DNA of 32,013 nt from an uncultured Clostridia bacterium (GTDB lineage Bacteria > Bacillota > Clostridia > Christensenellales > CAG-917): assembly GCA_947625225.1 (NCBI GenBank), contig CANQNQ010000015.1:1-32013 (forward strand). The letters run 5' to 3'. The translations under genes and the position numbers were made by a program. The stretch's first letter is position 1. Each line of letters begins with the position of its first letter. The notes under the pieces are model-generated. The model made no database searches and had not been told where the DNA came from. It worked only from the letters and a program-made list of their open reading frames with translations. Below are positions 8,434 to 16,156 of this stretch, one piece after another.

Positions 8434-10593
8434 ATGGACGATTTGTTGCTAAAACTAAGAAAGACATATCCCGACAAGTACGCCGACATAAAGCGGGCGT
8501 ACGAGTTTGCCGCGGAAGCGCACAAGGGACAGAAGCGCATGTCCGGCGAGGACTACTTCATCCACCCTTGCGCGGTCGCGGAAATCCTGGCGGATTTCGG
8601 CTTTGACAGCAGCACGGTCATTGCCGCGTTTTTGCATGACGTGCTGGAGGACACCCCCGTCACGCCCGAAACCATAAAGGACATGTTCGGCGACGAGATA
8701 TTGGAGCTGGTGCAGGGCGTCACCAAACTTGACAAACTGCAATTTGTCAACCGAGAGGAGGCGCAGGCGGAAAACTTCAGGCGCATTTTTGTGGCGATGG
8801 CAAAGGATCTGAGGGTGATAATCATCAAACTTGCCGACCGCTTGCACAATATGCGTTCGCTTGGCTGCATGCCCCCCGAAAAACAGCAGCGTATCTCCCG
8901 CGAAACGCTGGATATTTACGCGCCGCTTGCGGGCAGGCTGGGAATTTCCTTCTTCAAGTGCGAACTTGAGGATCTGGCGATGAAGTATCTGCTGCCGGAC
9001 GAGTACAAGTATATAAGCGAAAGCGTAGCCATGCGCCGCTCGGAAAGACAGGGCTTTCTGGACAAGGTGTGCGCGCAGATAGTGGACAAGCTGAAGGAGC
9101 TTGACATACACGGCGAAGTCAACGGCAGACCCAAACACTTTTTCTCAATATATCGCAAGATGCACAATCTGAAGATAGATATCGATCAGATATACGACCT
9201 GCTTGCGGTGAGGATAATTGTGGACAGCGTGAAGGACTGCTACACCATGCTTGGCGAGATACACACCATGTGGCACCCTCTGCCGGGCAGGTTCAAGGAC
9301 TATATCGCCATGCCCAAGGCAAACAACTACCAATCGTTGCACACCACCGTCGTCACGCCATACAACGAGACGTTCGAGATACAGATACGTACCTACGAGA
9401 TGCACAAGGTGGCGGAGTACGGCATCGCCGCGCATTGGAAGTATAAGGAGGGCACCACCGGCGTAAACAGCGACCTCGACAACAAGGTCAGGTGGCTGAG
9501 GGAAGTGATGGACGCCCAAAAGGACATAGGCGGCGCCAAGGAGTTTATGGACGCGGTGAAGATCAACGTCTTTGACGACGAGGTGTTCGTGTTCACTCCC
9601 AAGGGCGACGTGCACGGCTTGCCCGTAGGCTCCACGCCTGTAGATCTGGCGTACAAGATACACTCCGAGGTGGGCAACAAGTGTGTCGGCGCGAAGATAA
9701 ACAAGAAGATAGTGCCGCTGTCCACCAAGCTGGTCAACGGCGATATAGTGGAGATAATCACCTCCAACGCCTCCAAAGGGCCCAGCCTGGATTGGCTTAA
9801 GTTTGTGCGCTCGGCGTCTGCGCGTTCAAAGATAAGGGCGTTTTTCAAGAAGGAACGCAGGGACGAAAATATCCAGCGCGGCAAGGAGATGCTGGAGAGG
9901 GAAGCGAAGCACAGGGGCTATAACCTCGGCGAAATATTCACCCCCGAAATACTTCATCAGCTGTTGCAGCGCCACGGCGTGGGCAGCGAGGACGACTTGT
10001 ACGCGGCGGTGGGCTACGGCGGACTGAGCACCAATCAGGTGCTGAGCAAGATCATAGACAGCTTCCGCAAGGAGCCGCCCGCCACCTTCCTCTCCGCTGA
10101 GGAATTGCCCGCGGCGGTGACATCCGCACCTCAGGAAACAAAGCCCAAGCAGCACTCCAAGAGCGGCGTGCTTATCAACGGCAACGCCAACTTCACCGTG
10201 CGCATGGCGCAATGCTGTTCGCCTGTGCCGGGGGACGACATCATAGGCTTCATCTCCCGCGGCAGGGGAGTGTCTATCCACAGGCGCGATTGCCCCAACG
10301 TCAAGGGCATGGAGGAGGAGAGGCTTATAGAGGCAAGCTGGGACAGCGACGGCAACGAAAGCTTCAACGCCACGCTCATAATCACCTGCGAAAACAAGGG
10401 CGGCTTGCTGGCTGCGATCACCACGCAGATATCCAACGCCAAATTGGAGATAGCCGCCGCAACCGTGCGCGTGGACGAAAAGACGGGGCTTGGAGAAGTG
10501 ACTGTCACCGTGCAGATCAAAAAGTCGTTGGAGCTTGAGACCCTCATACGCAAGCTGTCCGCAATAGACGGCGTGCTGGAGATACGCCGCTGA
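8434..10593 (+). CDS. rel: Bifunctional (p)ppGpp synthetase/hydrolase Rel
   Basis: This 719-residue enzyme makes and degrades the alarmone (p)ppGpp in response to amino-acid starvation sensed at the ribosome. Domains in order: HD hydrolase (about 25-200) with His44, His68-Asp69 in HDVLEDT and Asp135 in LADRLHNMR; synthetase (about 225-340) with RPKHFFSIYRKM and YQSLHTT; TGS (about 382-445, VFVFTPKGDVHGLP); a Cys-rich helical region with CCSPVPGD; and ACT (about 640-719). The RFKD motif in the synthetase, rather than EXDD, is the signature of bifunctional Rel/SpoT-type enzymes, and the intact HD residues agree. The ribosome binding site is weak (AGAAGAG). It is probably cotranscribed with recJ. 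Confidence 0.96.
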   Translation: MDDLLLKLRKTYPDKYADIKRAYEFAAEAHKGQKRMSGEDYFIHPCAVAEILADFGFDSSTVIAAFLHDVLEDTPVTPETIKDMFGDEILELVQGVTKLDKLQFVNREEAQAENFRRIFVAMAKDLRVIIIKLADRLHNMRSLGCMPPEKQQRISRETLDIYAPLAGRLGISFFKCELEDLAMKYLLPDEYKYISESVAMRRSERQGFLDKVCAQIVDKLKELDIHGEVNGRPKHFFSIYRKMHNLKIDIDQIYDLLAVRIIVDSVKDCYTMLGEIHTMWHPLPGRFKDYIAMPKANNYQSLHTTVVTPYNETFEIQIRTYEMHKVAEYGIAAHWKYKEGTTGVNSDLDNKVRWLREVMDAQKDIGGAKEFMDAVKINVFDDEVFVFTPKGDVHGLPVGSTPVDLAYKIHSEVGNKCVGAKINKKIVPLSTKLVNGDIVEIITSNASKGPSLDWLKFVRSASARSKIRAFFKKERRDENIQRGKEMLEREAKHRGYNLGEIFTPEILHQLLQRHGVGSEDDLYAAVGYGGLSTNQVLSKIIDSFRKEPPATFLSAEELPAAVTSAPQETKPKQHSKSGVLINGNANFTVRMAQCCSPVPGDDIIGFISRGRGVSIHRRDCPNVKGMEEERLIEASWDSDGNESFNATLIITCENKGGLLAAITTQISNAKLEIAAATVRVDEKTGLGEVTVTVQIKKSLELETLIRKLSAIDGVLEIRR

Positions 10594-10642
10594 GCAAAAA
10601 ACGCAAAAAATCTCAATACAGGTATCACTTTTTTTGGAAATT

Positions 10643-11275
10643 ATGCAGATATATCACATCCTTACATCCATCATGCGTACCAACACCTACGTCGTCGCAA
10701 ACGGCGGCAGGGCGTTTATAGTAGACCCCGGCGCCAATCCCGACGGTATAAGGGCTATAATAGAGCAAAACGGGCTGAAGCCGGAGGCGATATTGCTTAC
10801 GCACGCGCACTTCGACCATATAGGCGCCGTTGCGCAGCTTACGGAAGCGTATGAGGATGTAAAAGTGGTGATGCACGCGGCGGAGGTGGAATTTATAGAT
10901 TCCGTAAAGAACCTCGCCTCGCACATGCATCGCAGCGTACAGCCCTTTGTGCCCGACGTGCTGCTCAGGGGAGGGGAAACGCTCAACGTGTGCGGACTTG
11001 ACGTAAGGGTGTATCACACTCCCGGACATTCGCCGGGCGGCGTGTGCTACAAAGCGGAGGACGTGCTGTTTTCGGGCGACACGCTGTTCAGGATGACCTA
11101 CGGCAGGACGGATCTGTACGATTGCAGCTTCGCCAAACTTAAAAACAGCATACTCAACAAGCTGTTCGCCATCCCCGGCGACCTCAGGGTGCTGCCCGGG
11201 CACGGCGAGGAAACTTCGCTGGACTTCGAGAGGCGCAACAATCCCATCCGCATGGATACGGAGGACGGCAAATGA
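10643..11275 (+). CDS. Metallo-beta-lactamase-fold hydrolase (glyoxalase II-like)
   Basis: This 210-residue protein has the complete two-metal site of the family: His54, His56, Asp58 and His59 (THAHFDH), His129 (TPGHSPGG), Asp146 (FSGDTLF) and His187 (LPGHGEE). It belongs to the compact GloB-like group common beside hemZ in Clostridia. The substrate is not known; these proteins are often called hydroxyacylglutathione hydrolases, but Clostridia usually lack glutathione, so that name should not be taken literally. ATG 10643 is preferred; an in-frame TTG at 10634 is possible and there is no strong Shine-Dalgarno site. The stop overlaps hemZ by ATGA, so the two are translated together. Confidence 0.88.
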   Translation: MQIYHILTSIMRTNTYVVANGGRAFIVDPGANPDGIRAIIEQNGLKPEAILLTHAHFDHIGAVAQLTEAYEDVKVVMHAAEVEFIDSVKNLASHMHRSVQPFVPDVLLRGGETLNVCGLDVRVYHTPGHSPGGVCYKAEDVLFSGDTLFRMTYGRTDLYDCSFAKLKNSILNKLFAIPGDLRVLPGHGEETSLDFERRNNPIRMDTEDGK

Positions 11276-12684
11276 TAGACTTTTGCGTTTGCCGCGACGA
11301 ATATACAGGAGATTTGATGGAGCTTATACGCCTGTTTGAAAGCAGGACGAACGAGAGCCTATCTCTTGACGTAAACTACTTTACGGAGGGCGGCGTTTTC
11401 AAGGTGGAGATATCCTCCGACAAGTTTGACGGATTCAAAAAGCATTACGCATTTCCCATAAGCTATGACGGTGCGTTGGAACGCAAAAGAGTGGAAAAAC
11501 GCTACCTCAAGGTGGCAATTTACCGTACGCTCGGCTTTCTTACGGGCGTGGATCTGCCATACGGATGCCTCACGGGCATACGTCCCACCAAGCTGTTTTG
11601 CGAGATAGAGGCGTCGCCCGCAAAGTACGGCGGCAGGTCCGCTCGCGAGGTGTTCGGCGAGGACTACGGCGTAAGCCCCGCCAAGGTGGAGCTTATTGAG
11701 CGCACCGTGCGCGTGCAGGCCCCGTACCGCAATATAAAAGGCGAGTACGACGTGTTTGTGTTCATCCCGTTCTGCCCCACACGCTGCGCGTATTGCTCCT
11801 TTGTCAGCCTGCCGCTGAACAAGCAGCAGAAGCTGGTGGCGCCATATGTGGAGTGCCTGGAAAGGGAGCTTGCGCAACTTGGCAAGACCATTCGCGCAAA
11901 GGATCTGCCCATCCGCTCGGTATACGTGGGCGGCGGCACCCCGACGTCCATAGGCGTGGACAATCTCGCCCGCGTGCTGGACTTGCTGGACTTCGGCGCG
12001 CAGGAATTTACGGTGGAGGCGGGCAGACCGGACACCATTGACAAGGCAATGGTGGATATGCTGCTGTCAAAGGGAGTGACGCGCGTCTCCGTCAATCCGC
12101 AGAGCTTTTGCGACAGGACGTTGCAGATATTGGGCAGACAGCACCGCGTGTCGGACATCTACGGGGCGTACGCGTTGGTCAAGGGCAAAATGGACGTCAA
12201 TATGGACCTCATAGCCATGTTGCCGGGGGAGAGTTTCGAGGACTTCAAACGCAGCGTGGACACGGCGGTCATGTTGTCGCCGGAAAATATTACCGTACAT
12301 ACGCTATACCTCAAAAAAGGCTCCGCGCTAAAGCTGGAAAACTACGGCGGCGGCGATTTCGATACGGCAAGCCGCATGGTGGATTACGCCTACAAAAAGC
12401 TGACGGACAGCGGATATCAGCCCTACTATATGTATCGCCAGAAGTATACCAGCGGAAATCTGGAAAACGTCGGCTACGCCAAGCAGGGCAAGGCATGCCT
12501 GTACAACATCGACATCATGGAGGAGGACACCTCCATCCTTGCGGCGGGCGCCAACGCCATCTCCAAAAAGTGGGAGAGCGACAGGAACCTGATAACCCGC
12601 TGCGCCAACTACAAGGAGCCGCTTGAGTACGTCAAGCACATAGATATGATGCTCGCTCGCCAGGCGGAATTCTGGAAAAATTAA
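11272..12684 (+). CDS. hemZ: HemZ-type radical SAM coproporphyrinogen dehydrogenase
   Basis: This 470-residue protein is a HemW/HemN-like radical SAM enzyme of the HemZ subgroup. An N-terminal 150-residue domain specific to HemZ precedes the radical SAM core. Cys168, Cys172 and Cys175 (CPTRCAYC) would hold the 4Fe-4S cluster, and VGGGTPTS binds SAM. HemZ was named as an oxygen-independent coproporphyrinogen III oxidase; related HemW proteins bind or insert heme instead, so the reaction is uncertain. No other heme gene is in the window. In Clostridia it commonly precedes hisS-aspS; here an accessory insert follows. Translation is coupled to the upstream hydrolase. The terminator is weak: only AAAAATTAAATTTTT just past the stop. 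Confidence 0.88.
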   Translation: MIDFCVCRDEYTGDLMELIRLFESRTNESLSLDVNYFTEGGVFKVEISSDKFDGFKKHYAFPISYDGALERKRVEKRYLKVAIYRTLGFLTGVDLPYGCLTGIRPTKLFCEIEASPAKYGGRSAREVFGEDYGVSPAKVELIERTVRVQAPYRNIKGEYDVFVFIPFCPTRCAYCSFVSLPLNKQQKLVAPYVECLERELAQLGKTIRAKDLPIRSVYVGGGTPTSIGVDNLARVLDLLDFGAQEFTVEAGRPDTIDKAMVDMLLSKGVTRVSVNPQSFCDRTLQILGRQHRVSDIYGAYALVKGKMDVNMDLIAMLPGESFEDFKRSVDTAVMLSPENITVHTLYLKKGSALKLENYGGGDFDTASRMVDYAYKKLTDSGYQPYYMYRQKYTSGNLENVGYAKQGKACLYNIDIMEEDTSILAAGANAISKKWESDRNLITRCANYKEPLEYVKHIDMMLARQAEFWKN

Positions 12685-12809
12685 ATTTTTATATCCGATG
12701 AAATAAGGAAGAAAAAACGAAGCGCAAACGTTGTGTTAATGTAATCAAAATAATAAAAATATACGATTAGATATCCAATTTTATAAAAAATAAAAAATCC
12801 AAAACATGA

Positions 12810-13052
12810 TCATTTATGCGAAGCGGCATTTTCCGATTCGCGTCCGACAAGCTCGTCCAAAGTGACGTCAAATATATTGGCAAGCTCTATCAGCGTGAAG
12901 ATGTCGGGCACGGAATAGCCGTTTTCGTAGTTGCTCACCAGACTCTTTTTGCCGCATAACTTTTCTGCAAGAGCGCCTTGAGTGAGTCCCATTGTCTGTC
13001 TGAAAAATTTAATATTTGCCGAAATAGCATTTTTTGTATCTATATTGTTCAC
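12810..13052 (-). CDS. XRE-family transcriptional regulator, probable autorepressor
   Basis: This 80-residue protein is essentially one helix-turn-helix domain: helices at about 9-20, 24-31 and the recognition helix 36-45 (KSLVSNYENG), then the typical NIFDVTLDELVG. There is no sensor domain, as in small Cro/CI-like repressors. The start is GTG 13052 (read on the minus strand), five bases after GGAGGA (complement of 13058-13063); an upstream TTG in frame would place this ribosome binding site inside the gene. It faces the zinc-ribbon membrane protein gene, and the 111-bp gap between them holds two identical-arm palindromes, the obvious binding sites. The most economical reading is that it represses the divergent gene and itself; what relieves repression is unknown. 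Confidence 0.88.
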   Translation of the reverse strand: MNNIDTKNAISANIKFFRQTMGLTQGALAEKLCGKKSLVSNYENGYSVPDIFTLIELANIFDVTLDELVGRESENAASHK

Positions 13053-13079
13053 GTTTGTCCTCCAATTACTCAATAATCA

Positions 13080-13108
13080 TTGACAACAGTACAAATAAGT
13101 TGTACTAT
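13080..13108 (+). promoter_or_regulatory. Promoter of the zinc-ribbon membrane protein gene
   Basis: A perfect TTGACA (13080-13085) is followed after 17 bp by TACTAT (13103-13108). The left operator palindrome occupies the spacer and the first bases of the -10, so a bound regulator would block RNA polymerase. No clear promoter was found for the minus-strand regulator gene. Confidence 0.65.
13088..13106. promoter_or_regulatory. Operator 1: AGTACAA-N5-TTGTACT
   Basis: A perfect 7-5-7 inverted repeat (spacer ATAAG) between the -35 and -10 of the plus-strand promoter. The same arms recur 30 bp downstream. Size and symmetry fit a dimeric XRE repressor. Confidence 0.85.
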
Positions 13109-13117
13109 TATGTTAAA

Positions 13118-13136
13118 AGTACAAGCAATTTGTACT
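13118..13136. promoter_or_regulatory. Operator 2: AGTACAA-N5-TTGTACT
   Basis: A second perfect copy with identical arms and a different spacer (GCAAT). The centre-to-centre distance to operator 1 is 30 bp, close to three helical turns, which would place two dimers on the same DNA face and favour cooperative binding. Confidence 0.85.
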
Positions 13137-13163
13137 TAATAAAATTCGTTCGGAGGTCATTTT

Positions 13164-15491
13164 ATGAACAAGTGTAAAAACTGCGGGCAGGAATTTGAAG
13201 GAAATTTTTGTCCGAACTGCGGCACTAAAAAGGATGAGGTCCGCACATGTCCCAATTGCGGAGCGGAAGTCAGCGGCAACTTTTGCGCAAATTGCGGGAA
13301 TTTGATGAACGGACCTGCACCGGAAGCGCAAAAACAGCCTCAAACTCAAACTGCCAAATCTGTGCCGCCAATAGCTTTGAAACTGTATGCATTTATGCCA
13401 AAGTTGTTTCCCATTTTGTTTGCGGTGTTTGCCGTGCTGATGATGATATGCTATGCGGGCGCAATAGAGTCCAGCGAGCTGCTTGAGGAGTTAGGCGGTA
13501 CATCGGACAGCGTATATTCCGTACTGTCCACAAAGCAGGAACAGGTTTTAGATGACGATACAGAATCCGGGTGGGAAGATCTTGCGGAGGATGAGTTTTT
13601 CGGTGAGTCGGAAGAGATGACAGATGGCGCGTCGACAACAAAGAATATTGCCGCCGCGTTGGTGGCGTTCGGCGCGTTGTCATTGGCGGTTGCCGCACTG
13701 GGGTTGGCGTTCAGTCTGTATGTTCCTCTCAGGAGCAAAGCAATAAAGATAGGCGACCGCAAATTGAAGGTCACGCGTATTTTGGACATTGCCGAGTTGA
13801 CGTTGCTATTTGTGATATTTCTGCTGGGGTGTATCCTATGCGGCAATGCAGGAGACGAGCTGGGACTGTCCAAACCGGGCGCAGCGCCTATATGTATAAT
13901 TTTCTTCTCATTGTTCTTTGGTTTGCTGATGGTCGCGGCGTTGTTCGGCAGGAAAATTATTTCCTTTATTTGGGGCGGCGTCAAGCAGGAATATGAACTC
14001 AACGAGCAAGCTGTCCGCGCGAGTCTGACCGCTCCCACCGCTCCCGAAGCGTTGGCAAAACCTCAAAAGCCCGAAAAGCCGGGAAAACCGCGCAAGCCAT
14101 CTGTAAAAGAGTGTAAGGAACTTGCTGCCGTAGACACCGAAGAGGATAAAGTAAAGATAGTCAAGCATATAAAACGCAGGGAAACTGTCGCATACCTTAT
14201 CATGATCGTATTTACTGCATTTATAGGCAGCATAATCGCCATCATCCATTATGCAAAATCCAAGGCGCAGGATTTTTGGAAAGTCTGCAAACAAGATTCT
14301 ATAAAAGCGGCAAATGCTCTTGCCCCAATCATTATTATGGGCTTGATCACTACAATTGTAACAATGTCATTGCTCCTTTCAGAAGGTAACCCTGCATCCA
14401 TATTCAAAATTGATGAACAAGCATATTTGAAAGCAACAGCATTGCAAGCTAACTCTGTGCATGGTGAGATGATGAGCATGTATGAGCTGGAAAAGGACGA
14501 ATACGATATAAAAGCGATGTCGGAAGCTATTAAAGAGGTCAAGGTATATCATCTTGGATATGCCGAATTGAAAAGACTGTCAAAAATGTCTGATGATGAG
14601 TTGTTTGAGCATCTCATGTATAGGCAGAATCTATGGGATTTGCGTGTCACTTATCCTTATGGAGATGTCGAAAGTTTGGATACAATCTTATATATTGCCT
14701 CGGCAGATGGGATAGATAATGTTGTCAAGGGATATGAAAAGAACGCTAAGCCTATGGTGGATGCCATCAATGCGCTAAATGAATATTTCAACTTCGATTT
14801 AACATATGACGAAGACTATTTTGATTTTAATTATGGATATTATGCAAATAAAAATAATAATTACGAAAATTTCAAAGCCTTGTGTAAAGCTATGTGCGGA
14901 GAATTCAGTACAACACAGCAGGCTGATAATATGGTTGAAATATCAATATCAGGAAGAGGTTCGGGTTTATTATCCGAAGAAGAATACGCACAATTAGAAA
15001 ACAAATTGCAGGCTGTTCCAAATGCGATTAAACACTTCTATGAATCCGGCACGCAACAAAATAATACAAGTACGTCATTCGACAGCATTGTCCGTATACT
15101 TTGGACGGTTTCATTTAATCCTGAACTTACAACAAGGGACGCGATTGCAAAATGGTACAGCGTGTATAGGTTGGACAGGAATGATTTAGCTTATGACGCA
15201 AACATTGTATTGATGTTTGCTATGCTCACATTCTTTGGACCATTGATAGGAATAGTCTACTTTTTGATTCTGTGGATATTCGCGATCAAATTGCTTAAAA
15301 AATCCAAACAATACACGCGACAGGTTTTGCACGGTTATTATGCCGATTATATTGAGCAAAAACAGTTGTATGAGGAAGGCTGCAAAGCGTATGAGGGGCA
15401 GCTCAAAGCCTACAAAGAATATCGCAAGGCATACTTCAATTATCTTGTGGAACTAGGCTATTATGAGGAGGGCGTGCCGCGCAAACGTTGA
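13164..15491 (+). CDS. Double zinc-ribbon multi-pass membrane protein of unknown function
   Basis: I do not recognise this 775-residue protein beyond its parts. Two zinc ribbons open it: Cys4, Cys7, Cys16, Cys19, then Cys29, Cys32, Cys41, Cys44. A Pro/Gln linker leads to hydrophobic segments at about 77-98, 162-187, 207-227, 241-262, 342-363, 386-405 and 681-708. An acidic loop (about 104-158) follows the first. A Lys/Pro repeat (KPQKPEKPGKPRKP, about 299-312) lies between the fourth and fifth. The region 410-675 is hydrophilic, rich in Asp, Asn and Tyr, and probably outside the cell. The C-terminus (about 715-775) is Tyr/Lys/Glu-rich and possibly coiled. CGGAGGT at 13151-13157 fixes ATG. By eye the 3' half is more AT-rich than the neighbours, suggesting acquisition or a fast-evolving ectodomain. 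It is controlled with the divergent XRE gene. Confidence 0.85.
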   Translation: MNKCKNCGQEFEGNFCPNCGTKKDEVRTCPNCGAEVSGNFCANCGNLMNGPAPEAQKQPQTQTAKSVPPIALKLYAFMPKLFPILFAVFAVLMMICYAGAIESSELLEELGGTSDSVYSVLSTKQEQVLDDDTESGWEDLAEDEFFGESEEMTDGASTTKNIAAALVAFGALSLAVAALGLAFSLYVPLRSKAIKIGDRKLKVTRILDIAELTLLFVIFLLGCILCGNAGDELGLSKPGAAPICIIFFSLFFGLLMVAALFGRKIISFIWGGVKQEYELNEQAVRASLTAPTAPEALAKPQKPEKPGKPRKPSVKECKELAAVDTEEDKVKIVKHIKRRETVAYLIMIVFTAFIGSIIAIIHYAKSKAQDFWKVCKQDSIKAANALAPIIIMGLITTIVTMSLLLSEGNPASIFKIDEQAYLKATALQANSVHGEMMSMYELEKDEYDIKAMSEAIKEVKVYHLGYAELKRLSKMSDDELFEHLMYRQNLWDLRVTYPYGDVESLDTILYIASADGIDNVVKGYEKNAKPMVDAINALNEYFNFDLTYDEDYFDFNYGYYANKNNNYENFKALCKAMCGEFSTTQQADNMVEISISGRGSGLLSEEEYAQLENKLQAVPNAIKHFYESGTQQNNTSTSFDSIVRILWTVSFNPELTTRDAIAKWYSVYRLDRNDLAYDANIVLMFAMLTFFGPLIGIVYFLILWIFAIKLLKKSKQYTRQVLHGYYADYIEQKQLYEEGCKAYEGQLKAYKEYRKAYFNYLVELGYYEEGVPRKR

Positions 15492-15537
15492 GTAGTTTTA
15501 AAAAGTTTGAATTTATCATATGCCTATGAAAAAAAAC

Positions 15538-15589
15538 GCATTCCGTCGCCCAAAGTGTTGGGCGGCGGAATGCTGAAAAGATTTTTCGG
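15538..15589. terminator. Strong hairpin after the zinc-ribbon gene, probable bidirectional terminator
   Basis: A 14-bp stem (15538-15551 with 15560-15573, one G-T pair) encloses an eight-base loop. An A run precedes it, giving an ideal U run on the minus strand; on the plus strand the T run comes only after TGAAAAGA. It separates the accessory insert from rpsO. Confidence 0.7.
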
Positions 15590-15687
15590 GAGACATATGG
15601 ATATAATTTTCATGCGACAGGGGAAGGCTGCTATATAATAATAGACAAAATATAAGAAAAAAATATTGTCAAACATCATTCAATCAG

Positions 15688-15716
15688 TTTACAACGCAAA
15701 TCGTTTGTGGTATCAT
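15688..15716 (+). promoter_or_regulatory. Promoter of rpsO
   Basis: TTTACA (15688-15693) and TATCAT (15711-15716) are spaced by 17 bp. The predicted start near 15723 gives an 80-nt leader with a folded element. The stretch 15590-15687 between the hairpin and this promoter is AT-rich and shows no gene. Confidence 0.7.
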
Positions 15717-15726
15717 AACACACGTA

Positions 15727-15774
15727 CTTGCGCGAGGTTTGGACAAATCTCCGAGTCCCTACTTGGCTCAAGCG
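15727..15774 (+). promoter_or_regulatory. Candidate S15-binding leader of rpsO
   Basis: The leader can fold as a three-way junction: a closing stem (15727-15729 with 15770-15772), a 7-bp stem 15734-15740/15745-15751 with loop GGAC, and a stem 15753-15757/15765-15769. The last stem stacks a G-C pair (15755-15767) on a U-G pair (15756-15766), the GU/GC signature S15 recognises in 16S rRNA and in other rpsO leaders. It ends about 16 nt before the ribosome binding site AAGGAGGT, the right place for translational feedback. The fold was drawn by hand. Confidence 0.5.
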
Positions 15775-15804
15775 AATATTTTATCCAGCGAAGGAGGTTA
15801 AACA

Positions 15805-16068
15805 ATGGATAAGGAACTCAAGCAACAGATCATAGCAAAGTATGCGCGCAGCGAGGGCGACACAGGCTCTCCCGAAGTGCAGATAGCGCTGCTGACTCAG
15901 CGTATTGCGGAGCTGACCGCTCACCTCAAGAATCATCCCAAGGATCATCACAGCCGCAGAGGCCTGCTGATGATGGTAGGACACAGAAGAAGCATGCTCA
16001 ACTATCTCAAGGATATGGACATCGAGAGATATCGTGCGATAGTAAGCTCACTCGGATTGAGGAAATAA
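15805..16068 (+). CDS. rpsO: 30S ribosomal protein S15
   Basis: S15 binds the central-domain three-way junction of 16S rRNA early in 30S assembly. The 87-residue sequence is full-length and typical: [17 protein letters not shown] (about 18-34), [22 protein letters not shown] (about 40-61) with the RNA-contacting His/Asp/Ser cluster, and the C-terminal [31 protein letters not shown] at 15791-15798 is a near-perfect ribosome binding site. rpsO followed by pnp is one of the most conserved gene pairs in bacteria. The upstream leader suggests autoregulation by S15. Confidence 0.98.
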   Translation: MDKELKQQIIAKYARSEGDTGSPEVQIALLTQRIAELTAHLKNHPKDHHSRRGLLMMVGHRRSMLNYLKDMDIERYRAIVSSLGLRK

Positions 16069-16074
16069 AGCGTG

Positions 16075-16103
16075 GGGTGCGGGCTTTCCGCACCCATTTT
16101 TTT
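16075..16103 (+). terminator. Rho-independent terminator between rpsO and pnp
   Basis: An 8-bp perfect stem (16075-16082 with 16088-16095), five-base loop and seven T residues. No clear promoter follows it before pnp, so pnp is probably reached by read-through from rpsO. Confidence 0.85.
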
Positions 16104-16119
16104 GAAAACAAATAAAGCA

Positions 16120-16137
16120 GAGAATGACGGAATTCTC
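16120..16137 (+). promoter_or_regulatory. Small hairpin in the pnp leader
   Basis: GAGAAT (16120-16125) pairs with ATTCTC (16132-16137) just before the pnp ribosome binding site. PNPase expression is controlled through a leader hairpin in E. coli; whether this short stem does anything similar is a guess. Confidence 0.25.
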
Positions 16138-16156
16138 GGACAATAGGAGATATTTT

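Noticed and set aside
14806..14997. 63-codon frame inside the zinc-ribbon gene
   Set aside because: It is Ile/Lys-rich because of AT-rich DNA, has no ribosome binding site and lies wholly inside a longer, better-supported gene.
15720..15780. tRNA gene in front of rpsO
   Set aside because: The stems lack the acceptor/anticodon/T-loop arrangement; the fold fits an mRNA leader better.
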